A stretch of DNA of 64,000 nt. Source: Stropharia rugosoannulata (lineage: Eukaryota; Basidiomycota; Agaricomycetes; Agaricales; Strophariaceae). Location of the stretch: contig JANCIK010000001.1 of assembly GCA_028532985.1 (NCBI GenBank), positions 248,001 through 312,000 of the forward strand, given 5' to 3'. Every line of letters begins with the position of its first letter. Position 1 is the first letter of the stretch. Positions 1 through 12,189 of this stretch are shown here, piece by piece. The position numbers and the translations under genes are program-made. A model generated the notes under the pieces. It saw only the letters and a list, made by a program, of their open reading frames with translations, had not been told where the DNA came from and ran no database searches.

Positions 1-1009
1 AATTGCTGGAACTGTGCATCAAGGATGGCTTCTTCTACCTCGATCTCCAAGGACCTGCAATATTCAAAATTCTGGAGAATAAAGCAGATGTAGTACACAT
101 GATGGAGTCGTTCTTTTCTCTGCCACTCGACGATAAAATGAAAGACTCCAGAGGAACCCACACTCATGGGTATGCCATTTTTTGTGCTCAGCATGCCTAT
201 CTTTTATTTACTTTTATACAGCTATAAGCCTCCTGGTACTTTCACGGGGTTCAAGGCCGGATCTCGTGATTGTTACGAAACACTTAAAGTGAGTAGTTAT
301 AAAATTTCACCCTACATCATTTATTTAACCGTACCACAACAAGGTGGCATATGCAGAAATGATTGAGCACTCAGGACTTCTTCCAGAGTCTGTAAAGCAG
401 CGCGAGGCGCTTTTTGAGAGCTTCATCAAGCTCAGTCACTTTGTCACCAAAACGATGCTTGCTAGTCTTTCTGATGCCCTGATGCTCAAAGGCGCAAAGC
501 AGTTTGAGGAGCACCACCGCGATGACAAGCCATCCAACACGACGCTTGTCCTGTTGCACTACCCACAGCAACCCCTGGACGCGGGAATGGGCCATAATAA
601 GCATACAGACATTGGGTCGCTCACCTTGCTTTTCACAGAGCAATGGGGTTTACAGCTCCAGCAGCCTGGTGCCGCTGAGTGGTCGTTTGTCGAACCGAGA
701 GAAGGCCATGCAATAATCAATGTTGGGGACTCCCTCCGCTTCCTGAGCGGCAAGCGATTCAACAGCTGCCTTCACCGCGTGGTCCCTGTCGCAGAAGACG
801 AGGATAGATATTCCATTGCCTACTTCATGAGGCCAGAAAACGCTGCCCATCTTGAAGACACGGAGGGTCGCCGTGTTCGTGCAGAAGAATGGCACGATCA
901 GAAGTATGTCATGTTTGGCGAGACTCACGAGAAGCAAGCAATGAGTAACATGCTCACCAGCGGCATGGAAAAAATTGTCCCGGTTGCAGGGGTCGGAGTT
1001 ACTGCTTGA
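1..1009 (+). CDS. 2OG-Fe(II) oxygenase (isopenicillin N synthase-like), 5' truncated by window edge
   Basis: Three exons are visible: 3-169 (frame open to the left edge), 222-288 and 344-1009, with introns GTATGC...CAG and GTGAGT...AAG. The spliced frame reads continuously through FFYLDLQGP, YKPPGTFTGFKAG and VAYAEMIEHSG. The C-terminal domain carries the double-stranded beta-helix signature: the iron ligands H and D in GHNKHTDIGSLTLL (near 600-620), the second H in CLHRVVPV (near 770) and the 2-oxoglutarate contact R/S in DRYSIAYF (near 810). Known members of this family hydroxylate, desaturate or cyclise small molecules in the cytosol. The substrate cannot be told from the sequence, and no biosynthetic partner genes follow, so a secondary-metabolite cluster is not supported. 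The stop is TGA at 1007-1009. The N-terminal DIOX_N part is missing beyond the window edge. Confidence 0.85.
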
Positions 1010-2927
1010 TACTAATTTTCTCAATGATTTTCTATTGTTCTTTCTTATATCCTGATTATTACCATTTGGGCGGTACACAGCAGTATATATAGCATCTCAA
1101 TTGAGAAATACTGTAGTTTTTTAGATATCATGTTTAGTTCAGTTTTGAAGCAGAGCAGGTATTCATAGATGTTTTGTGGTGTCGGTAGAATGTGCTGGTT
1201 GGAGTCTACTTTTAATTGCTAGGCATAGGCTCTACCGTGTTCAAAATGGATTTGGACGTGTCAAATCGTGTCATGCGTTATGGGTGCAATCCTAAGCTTG
1301 CGTGCATGTGCGCCCGAACTTTCATGTCCATTCGACATCATCATCAATGTAATATTGCATAAAAAATGTCCGATCAGATATCAGTCCGTGTTCACGTGTA
1401 TATATAGACAAAAACTGTGAATGCTGTGAATAGTCAACAAGGTGAGCGTCGGAAGTCTGTTGTAATCAATGTCTACTAAGGGGTGCTGTAACACTTGTGA
1501 TACGGTTAGCAGGATTATGTGAAATCTACAAGAAAGCCAAACCTACCATGATACATATTGAGCGATAACAACTGAAGGGAATCTCCAAAGGTGCATATGT
1601 TTTTCAGGCCTTAAACAACGAATCAAATACATATGGCGATGCCTTTGGGGCACCATAGACAGGAGGGTGCCAGCACAAAAAATTTGCTGGGAGAAGAGAG
1701 GGGTGGGGATAAACATGACTTTGCGATGGATGAAAATAATAAAATGACCTCCGAGTGCCCTCTGTTGTACAATGCAAATGCGATGACGCTATGTGATCAC
1801 CAATCAAAGTTCATGAATATGTGTATAAATGTGTCAATATGTGCTCGTTCTACACTGTATTTATGGATTCTTAAGTTGGTCTTGGGCTCTGAGAATAAGT
1901 CATCCACTGATATTGAACCTATTATTATAATAACATCAAACGCCTTGGTCCATTGGCCAACTTAGCATTTGGAGCACCTCCCAAATTAGAAACCATCGTG
2001 GGAAACGGCACATCTCGGCAGGCATCGCTGACCAAAGCGGTCCGGGAGGGCGTCGTCCTGGGCAATTCATTATCGATGCTAATTCATCTCTTGAGTCAGA
2101 TCCACGACGATTACCTATAACCCTGCTCCCTCGACACTCAAAGACAGCTTTATGTCTGTGTTTAAGCAGTAGATGGAACACTAGGTGATTGGAAAGTCCT
2201 GGTGTGTAACATACTTCAACGCTCACCATTATCATGGTGTCACCCATCTTGTTCAATGGGCAATGTTTGAAGTTGTCGTCACTCCTGACATGTGTCAGCT
2301 CGGATCGTTCTGTGAGTCTCTCATGGATCATGTTTATGTGTCTGAAGAGATTATGTTCTTACCTCGCCATTATAGCCATGACCTCGGTTATTGCCGCATA
2401 GGTGACAGTGTCTATTGACACTAATCCTTCAGTGAATGTGATGTGAGTTGAAGGTGGATGCAGATTAAAGTGAGGCAACTTACATTGGGTATGAGGCCCA
2501 TATACCCCATAATGGACCTCCCCTTGCCCTTCACTGGCCTCCGTCTTCCTCTTCTTGCTGCATCTGTTAGACGCTCTATGATCTGCACTCCTGCTAAGCG
2601 CCAAATCAATGCGGTGTCTTTGCACAGAAAGGACTGCTGTATAATCTACCTTGGATGCACATATGTGCTTTGAGCCTGATGCTCAGTGGCACAGAAACCG
2701 GAGCCTCCGTTAGGGGCACTGCTGGGTTTGCCATCCAAGTCTTTTTTGTACTGAGTTGTCCTTTCTAGTGGACTACTAATATGCTCTCGTTTGCGAGCTT
2801 GCAGAGAATAAAGTGGCATCAGTGTTATACCTAGTAGTTTAATTAATTGGCTCACTTTCTCTAATAAAAAGTTAAGTTTTTCCGGTGTTCTGAGGTGACC
2901 GAAAAACCTCAACTTCCTGGAGTGAAT

Positions 2928-3285
2928 GGCCTGTCAAGATATCTATGTCTCGTATATGAGTGAGTCCCTGAAACACCGAAGACTGTAAATACAGGTATGT
3001 AAATATTAAACAGATTGTGTGGCTCTCCTTTCCTGTTTTTAGGCTACTACAAGATATTCATCGTCTTCAGAGCGAATCTCCTTGGGCAATCAATCAGTTA
3101 TACTAAACACTAATACTGCAATGTGGCGTGCTCGTATATCAGTGTCTGGCATCTGGATTCCGGAGAACGTGGAATCAACAAAATTTAACTTGTGGCAGGT
3201 TCTGTAAACACCACCGTGCCGACAGAAACTGTGACTATGCAACAAACAGCCCTTTCCTTTTAGCTTCCAGAAAAATTCTTTTGCT
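2928..3285 (+). repeat. Dispersed ~360-bp repeat, copy of the F-box gene upstream region at 61855-62212 (inverted)
   Basis: Read on the plus strand this segment matches the reverse complement of 61855-62212 almost base for base with scattered substitutions and small indels. Shared landmarks are GGCTACTACAAGATATTC, CTTGGGC(A/G)ATCAATCAG, CAATGTGGCGTGCTCGTA and AAACACCACCGTGCCGACAG. The right-hand copy lies directly upstream of the F-box gene that starts at 61825. The left-hand copy has no F-box gene after it, so it is either an orphaned promoter or a mobile non-coding repeat. Confidence 0.8.
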
Positions 3286-3661
3286 CCACTTACAATTGTG
3301 GATTATACTGTCTTTTGTGTGTTCAGGCGCGCAGCGGAAAGTCTACCCAGAAGCATTGTCTCTCGTGAAACGACACTGCCATTCAAGCCGCAAGCGCAGC
3401 TAACAGAGAGTATTTTTCGCGAAACGATGTGCCTCGGGATGGAATGGGCGAAAGCCAAGAGATCTCACGAGTCGCGCAGCGGAAGGTCCACCCAGGATCG
3501 GCGATGCTGCCGTTTGATGCTGCACTCGCCCACCACCACGACCGCTTGTATTTTGGGAGTGCTGTCTACTCCTTTCACAACTGAGCTATGTCCCCATGGA
3601 AGGAAAATGGCGGATCGTTTGAGCCCCCGCCGTATTGCTAGGTTCTGCAAAAGTTTTGTCG

Positions 3662-3755
3662 CTATAAATAGGTTGCTACGGTCCGGGAGTACTGGCGCGG
3701 CAGTCGGCCTGTTCAGTTGTGCCAGGCCGTTTATTTCCTCATTCTCTCCCCAGGA
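3662..3755 (+). promoter_or_regulatory. TATA-like leader, duplicated at 6716-6800
   Basis: The 15-mer CTATAAATAGGTTGC occurs here and again at 6716-6730. Both are followed within 70 bp by GTTC(TG)AGTTGTGCC and CTCATTCTCT. It looks like the core promoter and leader of a duplicated gene. No open reading frame with a recognisable product follows either copy, so function is inferred only from the TATAAATA core. Confidence 0.35.
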
Positions 3756-4481
3756 CATATTAGTGGCCCGTAAAACGTTTATCTTGATATGCTGCCAACA
3801 ATATGAGAATATAAGGGCAAAGTCAAGGAAGCCAGCCTAAAGAAGGCCGTCCGAAGGTCTACTAACTGGGTATTGTGTGTATGTTGACGTTGAATGGACA
3901 TGCTACAGAGCAGTGAATGGTTGGCAGCACGCTTCATCGACCCCTCTACATTAGCTTCGGGTGATTTGATACCATAGTAGGGATCAAGGTTGATGTGCGA
4001 CCATAGATAGAGCAATCTGCCCCAGGAGCAGACAAGGTGGTTTGAATGGACTTAAACCAAATGCTGTGCAGCCGCGCGCTGATCTTGCCAATCTGGATGG
4101 TGTGCTCTGGAATTTTGACCGCGGTTTTTTTTACCGTTCTTTCACTAGCCGTAGTGCTTGCTATAGCTACCATCATGGTAGCCTTGGCATACAGTATCAT
4201 AGATTGTACTTGTATTTAGCTCCCCTCGACTCATGAAATCAGCTATCAGGGAAGTTCCTGGTGCAAAGTATCCCATAAGTGTCTCCATGTTCCCACCGCA
4301 TTGACAAAATCAATGCATGCACCCCATAAATAGCCGCCTAAAGCTCACATGCTCGGGCTTCTCAATCCCCGTATTTTGAAAGAATTGTCTGCCTCAGTAC
4401 ACATGTATGTGCAGTGAGGCTATGCATTTGTGACTGTTCAATCATGACATTCATCACGTCTCTTAGGCTTTTGTTCTCTGT

Positions 4482-6259
4482 ATGATGGGAATGTATCATT
4501 GCTCTATGAATATAAAAGGCTATAGAGGTCTAGTAACATGCATGATATTATCCACAATGCTGATCATATTCTTCATGATGTCGTTGCTCCAATCTCCCTT
4601 GGGCGCCCCAGTATTTACCACACCAAATTCCAATGACACCTCATCCACAAAGTTACCCGTGCGCACTGCTCTTCATCTTCAACTCGGTACACGCACAGAG
4701 TGCGACATTGTCATTACCTGTCTTGCCACAATTTTGGCGTGCACATGGACGGCTATTCACCCTAATGTTCCGGCACCCAACGATTCCAGTTTCGATATTT
4801 TCAAAAGACGCTTGAGGATGACCATCTATGCACTTCTCGCCCCCGAAGCAATAACTACATTTGCAATGAGACAATGGCTAACAGCTATTGAAATCTCCAA
4901 GGAATACAACGACTGGGCTGAATGCCGTAAGTGTATGTGTATCCCCGTTTGAATAATACATATATGTACTGTGTTCTTCTTCTAGGAAGCAGAATAATTC
5001 AGTCTGTATGTACCGCAACATCGTTATCCAACATGGGTCAAGATACTACTCCTGCGTTGGAGGTAATTTGTGACAGCACAGCACTTTCAATGAACAATGT
5101 TACACACCAATCCCCAGCAGCCAATGAGACATTGGAAGGGCGGAATACTACAATATGGTCAACGTGCCGCGCATCGGAACCTTTGAAAAGGCTTTCCACC
5201 CAGCATCAGACGTCCAATTTGCACATGACTCTAATAGATATCGTGGCCAGCTGGTTTTACCACCCAGTTCTCGCAGAGAGAATGCATTATGAAGTTGTGA
5301 AATGGACAGCAGCCCACGGGTTTTTTATTCAAATGGGCGGGTTCATCGTGGCAAGAAAGGGGCTACCACTGTTCACAATAACGTGCCATAAAAGACATTA
5401 TGACATATCCAACATTTTTCACCTCATCGATAAAAATAAGATTTCACCTCCGTCCGTAACAGAAGCCGACATTCAGGACCGCAGCAAGGGGGATGTCATA
5501 TCTAAACTATTTGTCATCCTTCAAACCTCTTGGTTTTTCACTCAATGCGTTGCCAGATGGTCAGCTGGTCTTGTTGTCACTCAGCTTGAAGTTGTCACGC
5601 TAGGATTTGTTGCGTTGAATATTCTGACATATGCTTTCTGGTGGCACAAACCACAAAATGTGAACATTCCGGTCTATCTGGAATGGACTGGTGTGCAGGT
5701 ACCACCATCTCTACCCAAGCAACTACGGAAGAAGAGTATTTTCCTCCGCCGTCTTCAGGTCGCAAGAAGAGACGGTACTGGCATCTTGAGAACCTTTTGG
5801 AACCTGGCAGTCACGCCTTTTTTCCCCATTGCAGCCCTCATCATGGACAGATATTATGTCCAAACACCTGCTGCACCTTTCCGGGTGTCTATGTTTAACT
5901 GCTACGCATCTGCGGAATCTAACAATCTCGTGGAAATATGGATGTCTTTAGTAGCCTCAGTCTTTGGAGGTATACATCTAGCATCATCCTGGTTCATTGC
6001 TTTTCCGTCGGATAGGGACAAGATCATTTGGATAGTATGTGGCGCATTTTTGACTTTGGCTCCTCTTACCGTTACTCCCATATGTAAATTAATCTGGTAT
6101 AACAGAATAACACTGCTTGCCAAGTTTACTGTTGTGCTAGCTTTTCTTTACGTGATGTCTCGCATAACAGTTATTGTACTTGCATTGATTTCCCTTCAAC
6201 GTTTGCCCCCTCAAGCCCTCACTAGTGTAGTTTGGCTTTCTCCATTCCCACATGTATAG
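4482..6259 (+). CDS. Multi-spanning membrane protein of an Agaricomycete-wide uncharacterised family
   Basis: Two exons, 4482-4926 and 4986-6259, join in phase across a GTAAGT...TCTAG intron and give about 572 residues. The N-terminus has a hydrophobic stretch (residues about 20-40, LVTCMILSTMLIIFFMMSLL) that may be a signal anchor. Family marks that I recognise are ECDIVITCLATILACTWTAIHPN, WTAAHGFFIQMGGF, DIQDRSKGDVISK, LQTSWFFTQCVARW and LEVVTLGFVALNILTYAFWW, followed by several more hydrophobic segments to the C-terminus. This architecture is common among hypothetical proteins of mushrooms and polypores; no biochemical role is known to me. The frame is intact. ATG 4482 is the first in-frame Met, but a start a few codons later (M4 or M9) would also keep the anchor. 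Confidence 0.75.
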
Positions 6260-7885
6260 TGTCTTTGGTCAAAGTATCAATCATAGAACCAATTTGACTC
6301 CACTCCCTACCTATATACTCTTCGGTACCCGTTCATCTTGTGTTATGGAATCTCTGTATGCGGATTCTGCGAGCTGTAATTTACAATTGTACTTGGAGTC
6401 GAGCTACGTGCTGCAGTGCTCAAAGGGTCCCACACTGTAGAACATGCTGTAGTACGGCAGTACTATATGGAAAGCCGGACTGTCAAGCCTTGTTCACTAC
6501 GTGTTTCGTTCTCTGGATTTTTATTCCAGTATCAAATTGAATCCTGGTGTTGTACTACCATGATTTATCATGACATTTATTGTTGATTCAGTGTTAATTA
6601 AGAGGATGCTGCTTCAGAATTCTAATTTCACTGTGATCGTGCCACGCTTCCACTACTGAAGTACTGAAGTACTGACGGAAGGAATCTTGGAATCATCAGT
6701 GTGCAAATTCTATTACTATAAATAGGTTGCCATCCGGCATTAGAACCGGCGGCCGGTCCGTTCTGAGTTGTGCCGCTCATTCTCATTCTCTCAAGGTCAA
6801 CTGTCGACTCTGCCACCTTCACTAGCTTTGATGCATGATGCATTGATGTACCGACAATCGACCTACTATTCCCAAAATTCTGGGAGAAGGTGGAATTTCT
6901 TTCCAAGTCTGTTCGAACATGAATGTGTCTGCCTTTGGTTGCCTTTAGGAGCACAAGTACCCCATTCATGTCAACCTCCAGTGCGCGGCCCTCCGCCCAG
7001 CGCGTCCCCATCCCCACTCGGCCCACGATTACCCCGCGCTGCGCCCAGTCTGTGTGAACAGTACCACTACCAGCACCAGCACCAGCACCAGCGACGACGA
7101 CGATTCCTCACCCACCACCCCCGCGCCTTCCGAGCTCTCCGCGGACGACGATGCTACAGAACGACAAGGCCGGGTCTGCTTCCGCGAACGCGTCCGCATC
7201 ACCTCCGGCCTCAAAGGCCCCGCACACACCCACAGGGGCTCCCGCTCTGACCCCGCAGCAGAATACATCGACATCGCCCTCCCCCTCCTGCATAGCTATT
7301 TGCAATTTGCAAACGTCGCACCCACTTGCCATTTGTCCTTGGTGACTTGGTCTACCCGGTCCTCCCTACGCCCCAATCTCATTGCAGAGCACCTTTACCA
7401 GAGTCACTTTCCATGAAATCATTCTCGTGCAGCAATATTCGCGACCTCAGAGCTAAGCACTGCCATACCAGGTCCTGCCTTGACTCGACCTGGGTCAAGA
7501 AGAGAAAGTCATTTGAGAAGGAACTGCAGTACCTGCTCAGCTTCGAGGTGTCCCATCTACAAGAAATGGTCAGTCTATAGATGTACGCTTTATAACTCAT
7601 TTGTTTCGCATGTACACGGTCTACCGAACTCTTCCACCCACCCACCAATCCTGTCACCCTTTGCGAGGATATCCAACTTTATAAGGGAAGAAGGTTCCTA
7701 CAACGAGGTGAGGAATCAACTGTTTCTTCTTTTGCTCATGCGGTGTCAATTAACTCATTACATAGCATTGGGACCGCAGTGCGATGCATCCGCATCGTGG
7801 CTTTCATTGCTTTAGCAGAAGGTATACGGCTGGTATAATATACACGTTGACCTGTGAGTTCCATTATACACCAACGCCCCGAGCT
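6260..7885. other. Intergenic stretch with a GC-rich low-complexity island
   Basis: No gene recognised. From about 6960 to 7290 base composition becomes GC-rich, with a short (ACCAGC)n-like microsatellite at about 7062-7093 followed by GACGACGACG. Several overlapping frames are open here on both strands, as expected in low-complexity DNA. One frame (7054-7260) reads a Ser/Thr/Asp-rich leader and then RVCFRERVRITSG, which could be a relic exon, but I cannot assign it. Position 6716-6800 repeats the leader described at 3662. Confidence 0.4.
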
Positions 7886-9385
7886 ATGCCACTTTGCCTG
7901 AACTTGTGGACAGCATCATAGATTACTTCCGAGTCGAAGAGGTGCGCTATACCTTCAAATCATCAAGTTAATCCACCATTGCTTATATCTCCCACCGTTG
8001 GCGCCTCCATACCAACAGATTGCGCTTCTCCCGCGTGGAATTCGAAATATTTCTTTGTGACAGATACAAGTGGAAACAGCTTCACCAGCTCGCGCGGCTC
8101 ATTGATTTAGATGTTTGGACGCCTAGTGAGCGGATAGCGCACAACATACAGTGCCTGGGTTTGCTATTCTTCCCGGAATGCGAAGAGCTTGCCCCTGCGA
8201 CACTCGAGGGTAGTAGTTCGCGGACGCAATATGAAGAGACGGTACCAGATCATGTTATTTGTATTCTTTGGGTCATTTTTCACACCCCCATATACTCAAT
8301 AGCGCATTTCTATGGTCATTCAACGCTTAACGAGCATGCGGGATATTCCCCCACCATTAACTCCATGGTTCCACGCAGTCAACAATTCCACTTTGAAGAC
8401 CTAAACATCGAGCTCGTCAAGGCCATTCATGACGTATGCGCTAGCCCTCATCTATCATCCTTACGTCTCAAATCCATTGCTGGCATGCCACTGGCGTGGC
8501 ATAGCTCTTTAGCTCGGGTCGAATACCCAGAGTTAAACGACATTATGTTTTATCCATCCAGTCATAACGACGTATTCAACGAGCCGAATTCTATTGGTGG
8601 GCCAGGGATGCGCAATCTCAAAGAGTTAGAACTTAGCTGGACACCTTTCGCGCAAGTTATGGACTTCATTTCCTTCCACAGTTTGCCACCGCCCTGTTTC
8701 ACCACATTGGAGCTAAATTGGTCGGACGATAATGCCAGTGCGGTAACTAATGTTATACGTTACCTCAGCAATAAGCTAGAATCACTAACAATTTTTTTCG
8801 GAAAAGGTGCCAATTTGATTTTTTAAAGCTAAGTTCCATGCTGAGGACGTTACATATGTGCGCAGGACCCATCACCCTTCCTGACCCATCTCTCAAAACT
8901 TGCTTGCAACGCCTAGTCACTCTCAAGTTGGCATTCACTGTCGATAATAATGATCCGCGCGCATTCCCTGGACCACACGGCCGTCAGCTCTTTCCCTTTG
9001 CATACATGTCCCACCTGCTCCCACTTGACAATACTTCGCAACTACATATAGATATCCGGATCAGAGCAGTAATCACGGTTGCAGCACCGTCCGATGTACT
9101 CTTACAATACAATCCTGAGGCACAACTTGAAGGCTTGGACGAGCTCTACACCCATCTCACCCACGTACCACTGGCAAACCGCCTCAGCAACAGCGACTGC
9201 GCATGCTCATGGTTCCAACAGTCGTGATCTATGTGAGGGTGAGGTCCCTGTTCCCTAACACCAACAAGTTGCTTCTAGGTGTACCAATGCCAGACGATAT
9301 CAAGGCTGGTTACGAAAACTATTTGATGGACAAGTACTTCTGCTTGAACAAAACGCCAAACGTTTCGCTGTCCATCTCAGGTTAA
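7886..9385 (+). pseudogene. F-box protein gene, decayed
   Basis: The order of similarity matches the intact paralogues at 9789-11328 and 60348-61825. An F-box-like start, TLPELVDSIIDYF, lies at about 7891-7929. The HRWRLHTNRLRFSRVEFEIFL segment follows at about 7995-8050. The conserved blocks ELVKAIHDVCASPHLSSLRL and FTTLELNWS come later, and then the second exon from about 8863 (PITLPDPSLKTCLQRLVTLKLAF). Three defects are visible. No ATG opens the F-box frame. The donor near 8808 is poor. The frame shifts near 9205, after which GVPMPDDIKAGYENYLMDKYF continues in another frame to 9385. The family would act as substrate adaptor of SCF ubiquitin ligases; this copy probably does not make a full protein. 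Confidence 0.65.
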
Positions 9386-9788
9386 CAGTTACGTTGAAGT
9401 GCCTGATCTATCGCATGCTGTTCTCATCTAAAATTATGTTATAAATTTTGTGTCCGCGTTATACATCATGTACGGCTTCCGTTCTTTTCCTCCTCCTTTT
9501 GGTTGCGTGAACAAGTACTTCCTCTGTAGTTATGTTCAGTACAGTCCTAAAATTTATACTGTGATGTTCTGATCATAATGTGTATTTAATTATGTTTATG
9601 ATAATAATTTGTTTATATAAACTTCAGTCATCACTAAGTAGGATCGTTTCAAGTCTTGGCAAATCACACGTGTCCGATATTCCTATGTAAGTACCTATAT
9701 ATTGTACGGCACTGCTTGTACGATATTCTTCGCACTTCTCGCCCCAGTCCTTCCTTGCTATCAATGACCACTTCAGACACTCGTTTCA

Positions 9789-11328
9789 ATGCCTTACGTG
9801 CCAGTAGAGGTTGAGGATTTGATTTTCGACCAGTATCTGACTATAATCACTTCCCTGGACCTAACGTTGAACACGTTACTCAAACCAAGATCCGAGAATT
9901 TGTCTAACGTCGCCCTCGTTTGTCGTCGCTGGAGAATGCGGGCCAATGCACACCGGTTTGCTGATTTAGAACTCATGGTGGCTCGAACAAGACGTGATAA
10001 ACCTTCGAAGATAGGAACTCTTGCGGCACTCATTAAAACCGATACGTGGCCCTCCGGGGAGAAATTTGCCGAATTTGTGCAGAATGTCGAGCTGATCTAC
10101 GACCCAGACTACAATACAAGAATTATTATTAACTTGGACAATCCTCAGGACAACGAACCGGCCAATTTCATCTTCAATGACGAAGGTCACATTGTTTCGA
10201 TACTCGATGCTATATTTCGGACCCCCGTTTTATCTGTGTCTCAAAGGTTCTACTATTCGGCGCGCGGTCAAAATTCGGGATATAAATTTGAACTACGCGG
10301 ATATCGCAAGCGTCATCTGCATCTCGACGGACGGATCCACCTTCAAGACATGGGCAACGAGATAGTTAGAGCTATTGGAGACTTGTGCACAACCCCATTT
10401 CTCTCCGGGTTATCATTACATAACTTGAGGGACCTCCCTCCAACCCTTTGCTCTTCCCCTTCGCTCACTAATCTTCACCTCCGGGGGACCTCATTCATCT
10501 CCTTGCCAAATTCCAGTCCGGTCAGTCATACGTCACTTCAAAGGTTGACAACACTGTCTTTTGACACATTATCCGACTTGACGAATCTTGGCTTCCGTAA
10601 CAATCCACCATCGCGTCTTGGTGACCTGTCCATTATTTCTTCTTGGGATAATGATGCTAGAGAGGCATTCAAACAAGTATATTACTTGAGTAAGACTTTG
10701 CGTTCGCTGAGCATCGAATTTGAAAATTGTTAGTAGTCTCCTTGTCTTCTAACGTACGGCAATCAACTGACTTCGACACTTATAAGTGCCCAGGCCTATC
10801 CCCGATTATCGAATCCGTGCTCGTCTTGGACAACTAACCAGACTGGAACTCACCTTCAACAAATTAGTCTCTTTGATTCCACAGGTCGCCAGTGATAATT
10901 CTTCTCCCATGGCGTGCCTTATGAACCTGCTCCCTTTTGACCACGGTCCGTCTATTTTCATCACAGTCAATGTCGAGGTGATACTCTCCGAATATTACAC
11001 TGCTTCCGCTTTTACTCCTGCGGCAATGTATCGCGGTCTCGATGAGGTACACGCCCAGCTCAATGACGGTCCACTTGCGGAGTATCTGATGAACAACCCT
11101 AATCCATATGTCCCTATCCGACCCGAAGACGATCACTCTCTATTTTTGAATCTCAACGTCAGTCAGACATTCATGAAGAGTCGTCCTGGAGACAACCCGA
11201 AACGTCTGTCTCCCGCTAGAGTCTATAAACTCGAATCTTATCTTCAGCAGAAGTACGATCGCCTTGGTAGTGTATCAGGTACTTTCGGGCACATGAGTGT
11301 GGACACCTCAATACATGCGTGCTCGTAG
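9789..11328 (+). CDS. F-box protein, intact
   Basis: Exons 9789-10728 and 10787-11328 join in phase (GTTAGT donor, TATAAG acceptor, branch-like CTAAC near 10750) and give about 493 residues. The N-terminus, VPVEVEDLIFDQYLTII, followed by LSNVALVCRRWRMRANAHRF, is the usual F-box plus linker of the basidiomycete F-box expansion. The rest is leucine-rich (SGLSLHNLRDLPPTL, SLTNLHLRGTSF), consistent with a degenerate LRR-like region for substrate binding. It sits 400 bp after a decayed paralogue in the same orientation, which suggests tandem duplication. A third, more distant copy lies at 60348-61825. The substrate is unknown. Confidence 0.8.
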
Positions 11329-11929
11329 AGGGAAATTTCGCAATAGACAAGTATGATATTTTATGTGATGTTTCCATCCAGATAGTTTCCTCTATATACG
11401 TATCATTCAAGTTTTAAAATTTCAAGTATTTGTGGATAAATGCCAAATAAATGCCTCGTAGTGCATGAATCGCTTTCGAAATGACGTCACAGTTAAACGC
11501 TGGGCTACTGCGCCATACCCAGGGCGACTAAAATTCATCCCAGACCGCCCACTCCCGACCACCCACCGATTATGACCGACCGAATGATTTCCTGACCGAT
11601 TCTCACCGAACATCTCGTGCCTACTGCCAACGGCCCGGCTTTACACTGCTACCACCGTCGCTTACCCTTTACCCCGCATTATGCCACAATCCATATGCTA
11701 CAATCCACAGACCAACACACAACCGCCGTTCATCAGCCAGGACAGACAGACACACGAAACAGGCCCACACCCACGCTGAACGCCGCCGTGCGCCCCCTCC
11801 TCATACACGGGCGCGAGACCCGTCGACGTTGCCATCGAATGAAACATCCGCGAATCAGTCTCGCTCCACTCCACTCACTTGAAAATAAAGGTCCGCACCT
11901 TTTTTCAAACTACCTGCATCCCAAATAAT
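11329..11929. other. Intergenic, upstream of the XPG-like gene
   Basis: No gene seen. The segment 11535-11620 has several imperfect GACCGMC(C/A) repeats. From about 11630 to 11880 composition is C-rich and free of TATA elements. The XPG-like ATG follows at 11930. Confidence 0.4.
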
Positions 11930-12189
11930 ATGGGCATCGAGAATCTGTGGAAGGTCCTCAAGCTGCTCAAGCTGAAGAAGGAACAGGCTCCCAAGTCTCT
12001 GGTACTATATGCTGCAGAGCACCGAAAATGCGCCGATGCAGGAGAGCCGGAAACGAGGCAAACACTTAGGCTGGGGATTGATATGGGGTGAGTTCCTATC
12101 TCATGAATTCTATCCGCCCTACTCAAGCACAAATGTAGCATATGGATTGCTGAGTGCAGCCTTGGTGCAACAAAACACACCAACGGCAT

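Larger units (their letters stand above)
1010..4481. other. Gene-poor stretch with relic repeats
   Basis: I see no convincing gene. Open frames are short and lack splice-compatible neighbours. It holds a dispersed repeat (2928-3285, see separate entry). A short motif, GCGCAGCGGAARGTCYACCCAG, occurs twice 145 bp apart (from about 3329 and 3474). A TATA-like leader at 3662-3755 is partly duplicated at 6716-6800. A 180-codon open frame at 3298-3840 covers this more GC-rich part but resembles no family I know and is probably chance. Confidence 0.5.

Noticed and set aside
3298..3840. 180-codon open frame as a gene
   Set aside because: No family resemblance, arginine/serine-rich in a GC-rich patch, and the opposite strand is also open for 97 codons.
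1..6259. Secondary-metabolite cluster around the 2OG oxygenase
   Set aside because: No synthase, P450, transporter or regulator lies nearby in the window.
6768..7416. Overlapping open frames in the GC-rich island
   Set aside because: Low-complexity Pro/Ser/Thr/Arg translation in all frames around a microsatellite; no splice-consistent gene could be built.
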